This document shows positions 24,885 to 37,812 of a DNA stretch of 64,000 nt, piece after piece. Each line of letters starts with the position of its first letter. Positions within the stretch are counted from its first letter, which is position 1. The translations under genes were made by a program, and so were the position numbers. The stretch comes from Cryptomeria japonica (taxonomy: Eukaryota; Streptophyta; Pinopsida; Cupressales; Cupressaceae): positions 816,520,396 to 816,584,395 of the forward strand of contig NC_081414.1 in NCBI RefSeq assembly GCF_030272615.1, read 5' to 3'. The notes under the pieces were generated by a model that ran no database searches, was not told where the DNA came from, and worked only from the letters and a program-made list of their open reading frames with translations.

Positions 24885-26376
24885 CCGGCAACCCTCTAAC
24901 TGCCTTGATCTTACTAGCCTTCACAATGTTGTCAAAGTTCACATGACATAATCTCCTATGCCATATCCAACTATCATCAAGCTTAGCCATAAGGCATGTA
25001 CTTATATTAGCATTTAGATGAAATAGGTTACCTTTAGTCTGCATGCCGATAGCTACCAATTTACCATCTTTACCTTTGATTCTGCAAACTCCATTCTTGA
25101 ATTGCAGAGTGAGACCACTATCATTTAGCTGGGCAACACTTAGAAGGTTGTGTCTGAGACCATCAACCCAGTACACATTGTCAGCACTACTCTTTCCATT
25201 CAAAGAGATGGACCCTCTGCCTTTGACCATACATGGTGCATCATTGCCAAAGCGAACCACACCACCATCATACTCCTCGAAGGATAGAAACTTGCTCCGA
25301 TCACTAGTCATATGTTGAGAATAGCCACTGTCAATGATCCATTCATTGGAATCATCAAACTAGGAGACAAGAGCCTTCTTATTTGCCACATCTTCCTTTA
25401 CAACAACAAACACAATGTCTTCATTCTCTTCATCTTCTGATTCCTCATCTGTGACACCTTCATCAACTGCCACAAAACAATTTCTCCGGTTTCCTCCTTT
25501 GAATTTCTTGGACCTTTTTGGTTTATCCTTGTTGTCACTATTAGGACAATTCATAGCAATATGTCCCATCTGGTTACATGAGAAACATTTCAAAGGAAGC
25601 TTACCTTTGTATTTATCAGTCCCTTTTGGGAATCTCCTGGCTAGAAGAGCTTCAAATTCCATCAGAAACTCTTCATCCTTCATTTCTCTGTTCTGACTGG
25701 GTTCCCCACTAGTGCTAGCCTCTTTTCCTTTTCTGGATGGTATGGCAGAAGCTTTAAAAGATGATTCTAACTTTTGAACACTACCATCAAAACTATTCAG
25801 CTCATAGGCTATCAACTTGGCTATGATGAAGTCCAAGGATGCCTTAGACTTGTCTATTGATCTCAGCTTCTGAATAGCAGCAACCCTTATTGCATAGACA
25901 GGCAACAGGGATCTCAGGACTTTACTTATCATAGTGGAATTTTCTATTTTGCCACCTCCACTCTTTATTTCTCCAACAACTGTTTTGATTCTTATTCCAT
26001 ACTGCTGAATGGTCTCTCCTTCAACCATCAACATGTCTTCAAATTTCCCTCTCAGGCTTTCTTCCTTAGCTTGTTTTACATGCTCATCACCACCATAGAT
26101 ATTTTCAAGAGCATCCCATACCTCTTTGGGGTTTGCCTTGTCCTGAACATCAATAAACTCAATGTCAGATAAACTACTGATGAGGGCTTCCATGACTTGC
26201 CCATTTTCTTGTATCTCTCTCTTTTGGTCATTGGTGAGAGTACCAGTAGGAACAACATATACATTTTCAACATAACTCCAGTGTTGAACACCCATGCTTT
26301 TGATGAATATCTTCATCCTGTCTTTCCATATACCAAAATTTTCCCTGTTAAACTTTGGACCTTCCCTCTTCATCAT
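24885..26376 (-). pseudogene. Element A gag, protease and GAG-pre-integrase
   Basis: The 5' half of A's polyprotein on the minus strand. It begins MMKREGPKFN at 26376, 57 bases after the PBS. A 338-codon open gag frame runs to 25360 and includes the CCHC knuckle CFSCNQMGHIAMNC (about 25548-25590) and an acidic EEESEDEEN-type segment. A TAG near 25357 stops it where D reads Cys. The protease follows in frame but reads DSGYSQHMTSD where relatives read DSGCSHHMTGD. GAG-pre-integrase WIWHRRLCHVNF is near 24935-24970. The frame is cut by B at 24884 and continues at 18193. Confidence 0.9.
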
Positions 26377-26432
26377 TTGTCTAGGATCTTTTCCTCAAGC
26401 GGTTAGGCTTACAGCACAGAGGACCTGGAGGA

Positions 26433-26444
26433 GCTCTGATACCA
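26433..26444 (-). promoter_or_regulatory. Primer binding site of element A
   Basis: The minus strand reads TGGTATCAGAGC two bases after the 5' LTR: a perfect copy of the initiator Met tRNA complement used by plant copia elements. Confidence 0.92.
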
Positions 26445-26446
26445 AT

Positions 26447-28027
26447 TGATAACTCAATGATGAACCACTAGTACCAAACTGATACTGAGAGGGGGGGGGG
26501 TGAATCAGTAAAAAACACCAATACAATCCAAAACTGGTTTGATAGCAAATACTCCAAAAGACTAACAAACAGGGATACCGGTAAAATAGATTGCAATTGG
26601 CAACATCCAGTATAGCTCAACCAGTCATGAACCGGTCACTCAATAAGCTTTCCTCTTGGCTCAATACCATAGTATCATTATATTCTCATGCATAAACAAG
26701 TAAACTTAACCATTAGATCTTCACAATAGTGAGTTCAATATGTTTTATAGACATGCATAAAACATAGAACCTTCATGTGCTTAACAGGTAAAACAAAGCA
26801 TCACAAGATAGAAGCATTTCACATGACACACATATTTTTCATGTGGAAACCCAACTGGGAAAAACCACGGTGGGGATGAATACCCACAAGCTACTTTTTG
26901 AACTATTTAGAAGTTCACTCTGTTAGGAGCCTTGTCCGGTTAAGGACATTACAATAGGTTCTGGTAGGAACCGATCCTGTTAAGGATTACCCGGTTAAGG
27001 GTTAAACCTAGTAGGGTCACCTTGTTAGAGGATTTCAAGAACTCAATAGCTGAAAGGATCTCCTAAGCTTCTCAAGCTTCTCAGAACTCATTAGCCTCGA
27101 GTTACTCGGTTAAGGGATTTTAAACAAGCCGGTTAAGACCACCTGATTTAAGGGATTTTGAATCAAGCCAGTTAAGGCTACCTTGTTAGGGAATTTTACA
27201 ACTATTGAAGTGGTTAGAGATCAACAGGTATTACAATGATCTGTTAACATCACTCAATGCTAATGCAGATCCATTTTGGCTCCTCTTCACCTTCTGCACA
27301 TTCACTTTGTAGATATGTCTTCTCTCCTTTGGTCTGGCAAGATTCACGTATCACTTCCCTTGGATACACACTCACAACTTTTGCCAACAATCTCAGAAAG
27401 AAACACAACATTGACCTTATAGGAAACATACAGGTTGGTAGCAAAAACCCTAAACCCTAAACCTGTTAGGTTAAGCAATTCAAATGGTTCGATCCTGATC
27501 ATTGAATCATACTGCATTAAATGCAACAATCTTGAATCGATCTCAAGACATTCTCCATCATCCACTATCCACTATTTTCATGGTGGCTAATAACCCATCA
27601 TGCATTATCATCGTTTGACAAACTTCGCACTTTCTCGAGGTGGATAGGAATAGTCTTCTTCATGCAAGATCCTTCACATGCATAGAGCTTACGTGGCAAC
27701 ATGATCTGTCCTCCATCATACTGCTAACTCATCACATGAAGATTACCGATTGAGTCACTTGAGTTGCTCCAACCGAAAACCCTAAAGTGGAAGCTACCTA
27801 CCAACTGGTAACCATACAATGCTTCCATGTTCTAGTTCACATAACTACATGCTGGTTCACCTTGAACAAATGTGCCGCTTCACTTTGGCATATAAACCAA
27901 TTCATACATATGCCGGTTCCTCTCTCTTCACCTATCACATGTGTCGGTTCTCACCATGTCTCTTATTGACATCAATGACAACATACAATATCATTATGTC
28001 TTCATGCCTGTTCACATAATGCCAACA
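26447..28027 (-). repeat. 5' LTR of element A
   Basis: 1581-bp partner of 13749-15345. It keeps the G9 run near 26491-26499, the conserved module near 26815-26890, the telomere-like repeat near 27445-27463 and the CACATAATGCCAACA end. ACAAT at 28028-28032 is the target duplication. Confidence 0.95.
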
Positions 28028-28032
28028 ACAAT

Positions 28033-30433
28033 ATGTTATTGGGTCATCCATGGATACATGCCATGCAGGGCGTACCCTCCACATTCCATCAATGCATCAA
28101 GTTTCCATTCAATGGAATTGAAATAACAGTACATGGAGACCCAGATCCTTTTCAACATTGTAACTACTTAAGAGAAAGTACATACAACCAAGTCCCCATC
28201 AATCAATAATATACAATCATTCCACAGTTGGTATCTATAGCACCATCAGATGCACAAAATTCTACACCATATATTCCTGCTGCACCTCCATTGCAAATCA
28301 AGGATGAAGGGTGTGGGGAATACTCTATTGCTGGATCATCATCAACAAGACCCATATCTCCATCTCCTAGAACTTTTGGGAGACCCGCATATACTATTGC
28401 CAAGCAAGATAAAGGAAAAGATATTGTCAGATATTCAGAATCTTGCTCATTTATTAGATGGGGAGACATACAAGATGAAGACCTAGAAGAAGACATGCAT
28501 GCTTGGCTATACAAGGACAAAGAAGACTAGCATTTTATCAAACTTCTCTTAGACTTATATGGGAATGGATTCACAATGTTACAAAACATGGCTATGACGG
28601 AACAATAGGATTGAGACTAAATGATCAAGGCATCATAGAACCCGTATTACCTATAGACAACCCAACACACCAAGGGTTGGGATATAGCCACACAACAAAA
28701 AGTTTTAAAAATCAGCTACTCTAGTAATTGTGAACATTCCACCAACAATACCACAACAGTCAACCAACAAAATTAGAGTTCTTGATAATGTTACAATGGG
28801 AAACTTGTCAACAACTATATGTCCACCATCTTCACATGCCAATGTAGTAATAGAAATAGGCATTGCACCTGCCAATGACAACAAAACATGGATTGCTTCT
28901 TCAAACATAAGACCACCAAGTGAGATCAACACCTAGTTGGCCTCATCCTTATCTTCAAGTACATCAACAAATAATGACATAGCACCAACAAATTTCACAG
29001 TAACAGGGTCATCCAGGGAATGAGCAACATAACAATCAATGAAGATACATCATCAAGTCATGAAAGTATTCCACACATCATCAATACTATAGAGTTCCCT
29101 CTAACGCCAATTGAAGAGGAACCATATGATGACAATATTTGATATATACACCTATGCTGAGACAAGCACCGATTCACATGACTATGAGTTTCTATCTCTC
29201 CATAGCAGCAACACAAAACATGTGGACAAATATTATGATCACCTGCCACCTGTAGATGATGGCATTGTTTACGAAGATATAGGAATAGACCCAAATTCAT
29301 TCACAAGATAATTTGATAATCAAGTCTACATGATAACAACAAGCCAAAACTTCAATGATGAAAGAGATCTATGCCTTATGTACTCACATTTAATAGACTG
29401 GGGGCAAAAAGAGGAACCAAAGCTAGATTGGTTTGAGAATGATGAGGCCACAAAAAAGTTCTTCGGTGCCAGAGATAGATTTCCATTTGATGACCACAAG
29501 GCAGGATTCGCCATAGATTTGGATAGAACAACATATTTTGGAGAGGCAATTTCTTCCTCCAATCCAGATGATTCAGAAGAAGCAGAAAGTATGACCAGAG
29601 GTAGACTTGATGATCTTCCAAAAGATCAAGAGCAATCGACACTCCTAATGGAAGAAACTGAAGAGATCAACGTAGGAGATGTTGAGAATGTACACAAAAT
29701 TCATTTAGCACAATCTCTAAATCCTCTAGAAAAAGAAAAAAATATCCAATTTTTCAAGCAAAGGCCTATCAACTTTGCATGGTCCTATGCAGATATGCCA
29801 ATGTTGGATCGTGAATTGATTTTACACCATCTACCGCTATTACCAAGTACAAATCCTTATAAGGAAAAGCTGAGAAAGATGCATCCACAGATAGCCTTAT
29901 TAGTCAAAATTGAATTGCAAAAATTGTTAGATGTGGGTTTCATAAGAGCCATAGACTATGCAGAATGGATCTCCAATGTAGTCCCGGTAACCAAGCACAT
30001 TAGGGGCATCAGAATCTGCATTGACTTCAAAGATCTAAACAAGGCTTGTCCAAAGGATGATTTTTCGCTTCCAAATATTGATATGATTGTAGATCTTACA
30101 ACGGGAAATGAAATGCTTTCACTCATGGATGGTTTCTCTAGTTATAGTCAAATTAGGATTGCACCAGAAGACCAAGCAAAGATAACATTCAAATGTCCTT
30201 GGGGAGAATACTATTGGAAGGTCATGCCATTTGGTTTAAAGAATGTAGGTGCAACATATCAATGAGCTATGATGACATTATTCCATGACATGATACATGA
30301 TATCATGGAGGATAATTTTGATGATATCTTAGCCAAATAATGAACTAGAGAAGATCACCGGGAAGTTCTAGCCAAAATATTTGATAGATTAGAACAGTTA
30401 AAAGTAAGGCTTAATCCTAAGAAGTGTGTATTT
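28033..30433 (+). pseudogene. Element C protease end, linker and reverse transcriptase (part 1)
   Basis: Right after A the frame resumes with the gypsy protease end motif LLGHPWIHAM (about 28036-28066). A long linker follows (28230-29700; Pro/Ser-rich then acidic), with shifts and stops near 28528, 28723, 28936 and 29310. The RT occupies 29730-30433 in a 311-codon frame from 29330: GFIRAIDYAEWISNVVPV, IDFKDLNKACPKDDF, MDGFSSYSQI (first catalytic Asp), MPFGLKN. A TGA at 30265 follows ATYQ. The second catalytic site reads NFDDI near 30310 where Y-V-D-D-I is usual. The text breaks at KKCVF at 30433 by insertion of element D and continues at 37813. Confidence 0.88.
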
Positions 30434-31898
30434 TGATAACTTAATGATGAATGAATAGTACCAAACCGATATACAGGCAAAAACACAACCTTAAATCGGT
30501 TTGTCAACTAACACTTATGCACTGACAGACAAACAACAACACCGGTCCTTCAACAGAGTTCAACCGGCAAAACCCAGTGTAACTAAGATGAGCAAAGACC
30601 GGTTGCCACTTATCTTCTCATATAATCTAACTCTTCATTCCCATTTCACTCTAATGCATGAACATGCAATCTACCATCAAAGATGTACATATTATAGCAA
30701 GATCAACATGCATCACCACTTAATCACAAAACAATCATAACATCACACATGACACACATATTTTTCATGTGGAAACCCAACTGGGAAAAACCACGGTGGG
30801 GATGAATACCCACAAGCTTGTTTTTGAACTCTTTGGAAGTCCGCTCTATAGGAGCCTTGTTTGGTTAAAGACAGATACAATAGGTTCTGTTAGGAACTGA
30901 TCCTATTAGGGATCACCCTGTTAAGGGATGGCTACAATACCCGGTTAAGGGTTAAACCCTGTTAGAGGATTTCAAGAACTCAATAGCTAAAGGATATCAA
31001 TGACTCAGTAGCTTTGAGTTACCTTGTTAGAGGATTTTCAACAAGTCGGTTAAGGCTACCATGTTAGGGGATCTCACAACTATTGAAGTAGTTAAAGATC
31101 AACAGGTATATCAATGACCTGATAGTAGCACTCAATGCCAATGTAGATCCGCTTAAGCTCCTCTTCACCTTCTGCACTTACATTCTATAGATATGACTTC
31201 TCTCCTCTGGTCTGGCAAGAATCATGTATCTCTTCTCTTAGATACATACAAACAAATTTTTCCAACAACTTATGAAAGAATCACAACATCGACCTTATAG
31301 GACAACAAACAGGTCGGTAGCATAAACCCTAAACCTTAGACCTGTTAGGTTAAGGAATTCAAATAGTTCAATCCTGACCATTGATCATACTGTATTGAAT
31401 GCAACAGTCTTGATCCAATCTCAATACATTCTCCATCATTCATTTTTCACCTTTCATGGCGGCTGATAACCTATCACATGTTATCACCGTTTACAGACTT
31501 CACACATTCCCGAGGTAGATAGGAACACTCTTCTTTATGCAAGATCCTTCACGCGCACAAGGCTTATGTGGCAACACTATCTGTTCTTCGTTATCATGCT
31601 AACTTCATCACATAAAGATCATCGATTGAGTTACACAGGCTTAAGATACTCCAACTGGAAATCCAGAAGTGGAAACTACCTACCAACCGGTAGTCATACA
31701 ATGCTTCCATGTGCCGGTTCCCATGACTACATGCCAATTCACCTTGACATGCCGGTTCACCTTGAACAAATATACCGCTTTACTTTGGCATATATACCAG
31801 TTCTCACATATGTTGGTTCTCTCTTCATATCACATATTGACATCAATGACAACATACAATATCATTATGTCCTCATACCGGTTCACATAATGCCAACA
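30434..31898 (-). repeat. 3' LTR of element D
   Basis: 1465 bp. It lacks the G-run segment that the 5' LTR has near 36340-36360; the missing piece in the 5' copy is bounded by AGTAC repeats. The conserved module is near 30745-30815; AAACCCTAAACC near 31324. Confidence 0.92.
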
Positions 31899-31912
31899 AT
31901 CTCCCCCTTTGG
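31899..31912 (-). promoter_or_regulatory. Polypurine tract of element D
   Basis: The minus strand reads CCAAAGGGGGAGAT next to the 3' LTR, as in A and B. Confidence 0.9.
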
Positions 31913-32139
31913 CATTGATGGCAATATACAAAAGATATCTCTCTGCTAACTCATCTTCTCCCCAATTTCTGCAGATATCTTCTCTGCTACACTTCTTCTC
32001 CCCCTTTGAAAACAATGCCAAGGTGGAGGTACAAACATCCCTATTCCATTATGTTGCTCCCCCTGAGGAGTAGTATCCTTCAACACATCAATAAAAAAAA
32101 ATGACTATGCAATACCTGACTGATGTGGAACAAATACTT

Positions 32140-35100
32140 TTAATTTACCTCTTGAAGGGGTAGTACCCCCAATTCACCTCTTAAATACACAAATGTAGTC
32201 TTTGGGAGAGGCTTGGTGAATATGTTTGCTAATTGCTCCTTATTGGAAACATGTTCCAGTGCAATCTCTTTATTCTGAACCTTTTCCCTCAAGAAATGAT
32301 ACTTAAGCTCAAAATGCTTGGTTCTAGAATGTAAAACCGGATTCTTTGAAATATTGATAGCACTTGTGTTATCACATAATATAGTTACCCATTCAGATAC
32401 AGGGATTTTGAAGCCATCTAATACATGCTTCATCCAGATTGTCTGAGTGTAGTTCATGAAAGCTGCAACATACTCTGCTTTTGCTGTAGACTGAGAGATA
32501 CAACTCTGCTTCTTATTCATCCATGAGACCAGTCTACCACCGAGAAAGAATGCACCACCGGTTGTGCTTTTCTGATCATCCACATTACCTACCCAATCAG
32601 CATCTATGAATACTTTCAGGTTGAAATCATTGTTGGATGGGTACCACAATCCATAGTCAATTGTTCCCTTTAGATACCTAAGAATCCGCTTGACTGCAAC
32701 CAAGTGGGATTCTCTTGGACTTTTCTGGAACCTTGCACTAATGCCAACTACATGTGCAATATCTAGTCTGCTATGCACTACATAATGCAACTTACCAATC
32801 ATTGATTGGTATTCCTTCTCATCAACCAGTGCAGAATCATCTTCTTTTGATAATTTGTAACCGGTCACCATCGGTGTACCAACCGGTTTGCTAGCTTCCA
32901 TGCCAAAGGTCTTCAACACCTCTTGACATATTTGGACTGAGTGATAAAGATTCCATCTTTCATCTACTGGATCTATAGTCCAATGAAGAACTTAATCTCC
33001 CCTATGAGTGACATCTCAAACTCTTCCTTCATCTCATCAGCAAACTCATGACTCATCTTGTCATCTCCACCAAAGATAATGTCATCAACAAAAACTTCAT
33101 AGATCAGGATTTGATCTTCTTCAGATTTGAAGTAGATATTGCTATCTTCACTTGTTCTCTCAAATCCAATCTTCACAAGATGGGAATGTAGACGTTCATA
33201 CCATGCTCTATGTGCCTGCTTTAGACCATATAAGGCTTTATGTAGCTTGCATACCATATCACTTTCTTCAGATAGGGAAAACCCATCTGGTTGCTCTATA
33301 TACACCTCCTCTTCAAGTACACCATTTAGGAATGCAGATTTTACATCCATTTGATATACCTTGAATCCTTTAAAAACTACATATGCAAGAAGCATACAAA
33401 CTCCTTCCAATCTAGCTATAGGAGTAAAGGTTTCTCCATAGTCTTCTCCTTCTTCTTGAGCATATCCTTTGCACACCAATCTGGCTTTGTTCCTGATCAC
33501 TGTGCCATCCTCATTCAGCTTGTTTCTGAACACCCATTTGATGCCAATGACATTTTTATGTTCCGGTCTGGGTACCAAGGGCAATGTACCATTTTTCTCT
33601 ATCTGGTCAAGTTCCTCTTCCATTGCCTTGATCTAGTCTTCATCTTTATGAGCCTCTTTGAATGACTTAGGCTCAAATTCAGAGATCAAACATGAGTTTT
33701 CTATGATCTTTCTTGTTGTAAGGATTCCTACATCCTTATCTCCTATGATATGCTTAGGATCATGATTCAGCTTGACATACCGAGGAATAGTCTTGACTGG
33801 TTCTTCTTGCTTTTCCTCTTCATTCTCATCTTCATCAGTATCAACATTCACCAATTCAAGAACACTGTTCCTGGTACTTGGTTGACTGACAACCGGTTCC
33901 CAGAAGGTTGCAACCGGTTCATTTACAGCTTGCTCACTGCCTATTTCTTTCAGTTTCTCAGAGGTTTCATCAACTCTCACATTGATACTTTCTATAATTC
34001 TCTGAGTCCTATTGTTGAAACACTTCAGAGCTTTACTCTTGGTAGAATATCCTAGGAATATTCCCTCATCACATTTAGCTTCAAACTTGCCCTGATGTTC
34101 ACTTCTCTTGATGTAACATTTGCTACCAAATGCCCTAAAGTAGCTAACCACAGGTGTCTTACCGGTCCAATACTCATAAGGAGTTTTATCCTTACCTTTC
34201 TTGATGAGTACCCGGTTCATTGTGTAGACTGCAGTGCTTACCGCTTCTCTCCAAAAGGTGTGAGCTACTTTTCCTTGAATCAACATGGTTCTAGCTGCTT
34301 CAACCATAGTCCGATTATTCCTCTTTGCTAGGCCATTTTGCTGTGGAGTCCGGGGGGCAGACAGTTGCCTCTTGATGCCAAATTATTCACAATACTTGTT
34401 GAAATCATCGGAAGTGAATTCTGCTCCTTGATCAGTTCTGAGACACTTGATCCTTTTACCGCTTTCCTTCTCCACTAATGCTCTGAAAGCTTTAAACTTC
34501 ATAAAGGCTTCAGACTTGTCTTTCAAGAATGTGACCCACATCATTCTTGAGCAGTCATCAGTGAGAATCATGAAGTACCTATCACCCTGCACACTTATAG
34601 TTTTCATAGGACCACACAAATTAGTATGCACAAGATCAAGCAAGTTGTCAATAGTGAAAGATTTACCTTTAAAGGTCGAGGAAGAAATTTTCCCCAATTG
34701 ACACTCTCTGCACAAGGTATTATCCAGTTTGCTTAGCACCGACAACCCTCTAACTGCCTTGATCTTACTAGCCCTCACAATGTTATCAAAGTTTACATGG
34801 CAGAGTTTCCTATGCCATAACCAGCTATCATCAAACTTAGCCATAAGACATGTACTTATATTTGCATTAAGATGAAATAGGTTACCTTTGGTCTGCATGC
34901 TGGTGGCCACCAATTCACCATCTTTTCCTTTGATTCTATAGATTCCATTCTTGAATTCCAGAGTGAGGCCACTGTCATTCAACTAGGTAACACTCAGAAG
35001 GTTGTGTCTGAGACCATCAACCCAATACACATTGTCAGCATTACTCTTTCCATTCAGAGAGATGGACCCTTTTCCTTTAACCATACATGGTGCATCATTG

Positions 35101-36230
35101 CCAAAACAAACCACACCACCATCATACTCTTCCAAGGAAAAAAATTTGCTCCGGTCAACAGTCATATGGTTTGAGCAACCACTATCAATAATCCACTCAT
35201 TGGAATTATCAAAGCAAGAGACAAGAGCCTTCTTGTCTAACACATCTTCCTTTACAGCAACAAACACAATGTCTTCATTCTCTTCATCTTATGATTCCTC
35301 ATCTGTGACACCTTCATCAACTACAACAAAATAGTTTCTCTGGTTTCCTCCTTTGAATTTCCTGAATCTTTCCGGTTTATCCCTGTTGTCACTATTAGGA
35401 TAGTTCATAGCAATATATCCTATCTGGTTACAAGAAAAACATTTCAGCGGGAGCTTACCTTTGTATTTATCGGTTCCTTTTGGAAATTTCTTGGCAAGAA
35501 GAGCTTCAAATTCCATCAGAAACTCCTCATCATCCATTACTCTGCTCTGTCTTGGTTCACCACTAGTGCTTGCTTCTTTTCCTTTCCTGGATGGTACAAC
35601 AGAAGCTCTAAAAGCTGATTCAGTCTTTTGAACACTGCCATCAAAACTATTTAGCTCATAGGCTGTCAACTTTGCTATGATGGAGTCCAAGGATACCTTA
35701 GTCTTGTCTATTGATCTCAACTCCTAAATAGTAGCAACCCTTATTGCATAGACCGACAATAGGGATCTCAGGACTTTGCTTACCACAGTGGAATCTTCCA
35801 TTTTACCACCTGCACTCTTGATATCTTCGACAACAGTTTTGATTCTAATACCATACTATTGAATGGTTTCACCTTCAACCATTTGCATGTCTTCAAACTT
35901 TCCTCTAAGGCTTTCTTCCTTAGCTTGTTTTACATGCTCATCACCTCCATAGATATTTTCAAGAGCATCCCATACCTCTTTGGGATTTACCTTATCTTGG
36001 ACATCAATGAACTCAATATCAGATAAACTACTGATTAGGGCTTCCATGACTTGCCCATTCTCCTGTATCTCTCTCTTTTGATCATCGGTGAGAGTACCAG
36101 TAGGGGCAACATAGGGATTCTCAACATAGCTCTAGTGTTGAGCACCCATGCTTCTGATGTATATCTTCATTCTATCTTTCCATATACTGAAATTTTCTTT
36201 GTTAAACTTTGGACCTTCCCTCTTCATCAT
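32140..36230 (-). pseudogene. Element D gag-pol polyprotein (stops and one frameshift)
   Basis: Same layout as A. Gag starts at 36230; the knuckle CFSCNQIGYIAMNY near 35395-35440 has lost the last Cys and the His of CCHC. Protease DSGCSNHMTVD near 35155-35190; GAG-pre-integrase WLWHRKLCHVNF near 34790-34825; integrase 34700-33900; RT with intact FVDD near 33075-33090; RNase H to 32140, ending LGVLPLQEVN. Stops near 36131 (Trp to TAG), 35857, 35725, 35289, 34984, 34385, 33632, 32973 and 32964. A one-base T loss near 32920 relative to A shifts the frame at the start of the RNase H part. Longest open piece is 259 codons (32140-32919). Confidence 0.92.
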
Positions 36231-36287
36231 TACAACAAGATCTTTCCCTCAAGCGGTTAAGCTTACAACATAGAGGACCTAGAGGAT

Positions 36288-36299
36288 GCTCTGATACCA
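36288..36299 (-). promoter_or_regulatory. Primer binding site of element D
   Basis: TGGTATCAGAGC on the minus strand, two bases after the 5' LTR; perfect initiator Met tRNA complement. Confidence 0.92.
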
Positions 36300-36301
36300 A
36301 T

Positions 36302-37807
36302 TGATAACTTAATGATGAATGAATAGTACCAAACCAGTACTAAGAGGGGGCGGGGTGAATCAGTACAGGCAAAAACTCAACCTTAAACCGGTTTGTCAAC
36401 TAACACTTATGCACTGACACACAAACAGTAGCACTGGTCCTTCAATAGAGTTCAACCAGAAAAACCCAGTATAACTAAGACAAAAAAAGACCGGTTGACA
36501 CTTATCTTCTCATATAATCTAACTCTTCATTCCCATTTCACTCTAATGCATGAACAGACAATCTACCATCAAAGATGTACATATTACAGCAAGATCAACA
36601 TGCATCACCACTTAATTAGAAAACAATCATAACATCACACATGACACACATATTTTTCACGTGGAAACCCAACTGGGAAAAACCACGATGGGGATGAATA
36701 CCCGCAAGCTTGTTTTTGAACTCTTTGGAAGTCCACTATGTTAGGAGCCTTGTCCGGTTAAAGGAAAATACAATAGGTTCTGTTAGGAACTGATCTTGTT
36801 AGGGATCACCCGGTTAAGGGATGACTACAATACCTGGTTAAGGGTTAAACCCTATTGAGGGTACCTTGTTAGAGGATTTCAAGAACTCAATAGCTAAAGG
36901 ATATCAATGACTCAGTAGCTTCGAGTTACCTTGTTAGAGGATTTTCAACAAGCCAATTAAGGCTACCCTGTTAGGGGATTTCACAACTGTTGAAGTAGTT
37001 AAAGATCAACAGGTATATCAATGACCTGATAGTAGCACTCAATGCCAATGCAGATCTGCTTAAGCTCCTCTTCACCTTCTGCACTTACACTCTGCAGATA
37101 TGACTTCTCTCCTCTGGTCTAGAAAGAATCACGTATCTCTTCTCTTAGATACACACACACAACTTTTGCCAACAACTTTTGAAAGAATCACAACATTGAC
37201 CTTATAGGACAACAGATAGGTCAGTAGCATAAACCCTAAACCCTAGACCTGTCAGGTTAAGAAATTCAAACGGTTCAATACTGACCATTGATCATACTGT
37301 ATTGAATGCAATAGTCTTGATCCAATCTCAAGACATTCTCCATCATTCATTTTCCACCGATTTCATGATGGCTGATAACCCATCACATGTTATCACCATT
37401 TACAGACTTTGCACATTCCTGAGGTAGATAGGAATACCCTTCTTTATGCAAGATCCTTCACGCGCACAAGGCTTACGTGGCAACACTATCTATTCTTTGT
37501 TATCATGCTAACTTCATCACATAAAGATCACCGATTGAGTTACACAGGCTTAAGATATTCCAACCGGAAATCCTGAAGTGGAAACTACCTACCAACCGGT
37601 AGTCATACAATGCTTCCATGTGCTAGTTCCCATGACTACATGCCGGTTCACCTTGACATGCCGGTTCACCTTGAACAAATATACTGCTTTACTTTGGCAT
37701 ATATACCGGTTCTCACATATGCCAGTTCTCTCTTCATATCACATATTGACATCAATGACAACATACAATATCATTATGTCCTCATATCGGTTTACATAAT
37801 GCCAACA
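36302..37807 (-). repeat. 5' LTR of element D
   Basis: 1506-bp partner of 30434-31898 (roughly 7-8 percent different over the first 170 bases by eye). It keeps GAGGGGGCGGGG near 36343-36354, the conserved module near 36635-36705 and AAACCCTAAACCCTAGACC near 37231. Confidence 0.93.
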
Positions 37808-37812
37808 TATTT

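Larger units (their letters stand above)
13749..28027 (-). mobile_element. Ty1/copia element A, full length, interrupted by B; target duplication ACAAT
   Basis: On the minus strand: 5' LTR 26447-28027, PBS 26433-26444, gag-pol 26376 down to 15589, PPT 15346-15359, 3' LTR 13749-15345. Both ends are TG...CA and 13744-13748 and 28028-28032 are both ACAAT. Removing A plus one copy of ACAAT joins the protease of element C without a gap. Inside A, element B occupies 18194-24884. Net length without B is about 7.6 kb. The two LTRs differ at roughly 7 percent of the first 200 positions by eye, more than those of B, consistent with A being older than B. Confidence 0.95.
30434..37807 (-). mobile_element. 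Ty1/copia element D, full length; target duplication TATTT
   Basis: Minus strand: 5' LTR 36302-37807, PBS 36288-36299, gag-pol 36230 down to 32140, PPT 31899-31912, 3' LTR 30434-31898. TATTT stands at 30429-30433 and 37808-37812. Length 7374 bp. D and A are the same family: their proteins and LTRs align throughout. D lies in the RT of element C. It carries no nested element and so shows what A looked like before B entered. Confidence 0.95.

Noticed and set aside
25043-25318. Plus-strand frames opposite the copia coding region (also 33139-33364, 16586-16804, 35002-35334)
   Set aside because: These are shadows of minus-strand gag-pol of A and D.
28203-28520. 105-codon minus-strand frame
   Set aside because: The plus strand carries the gypsy protease-RT linker of element C in a frame that continues the element; the reverse frame has no motif.
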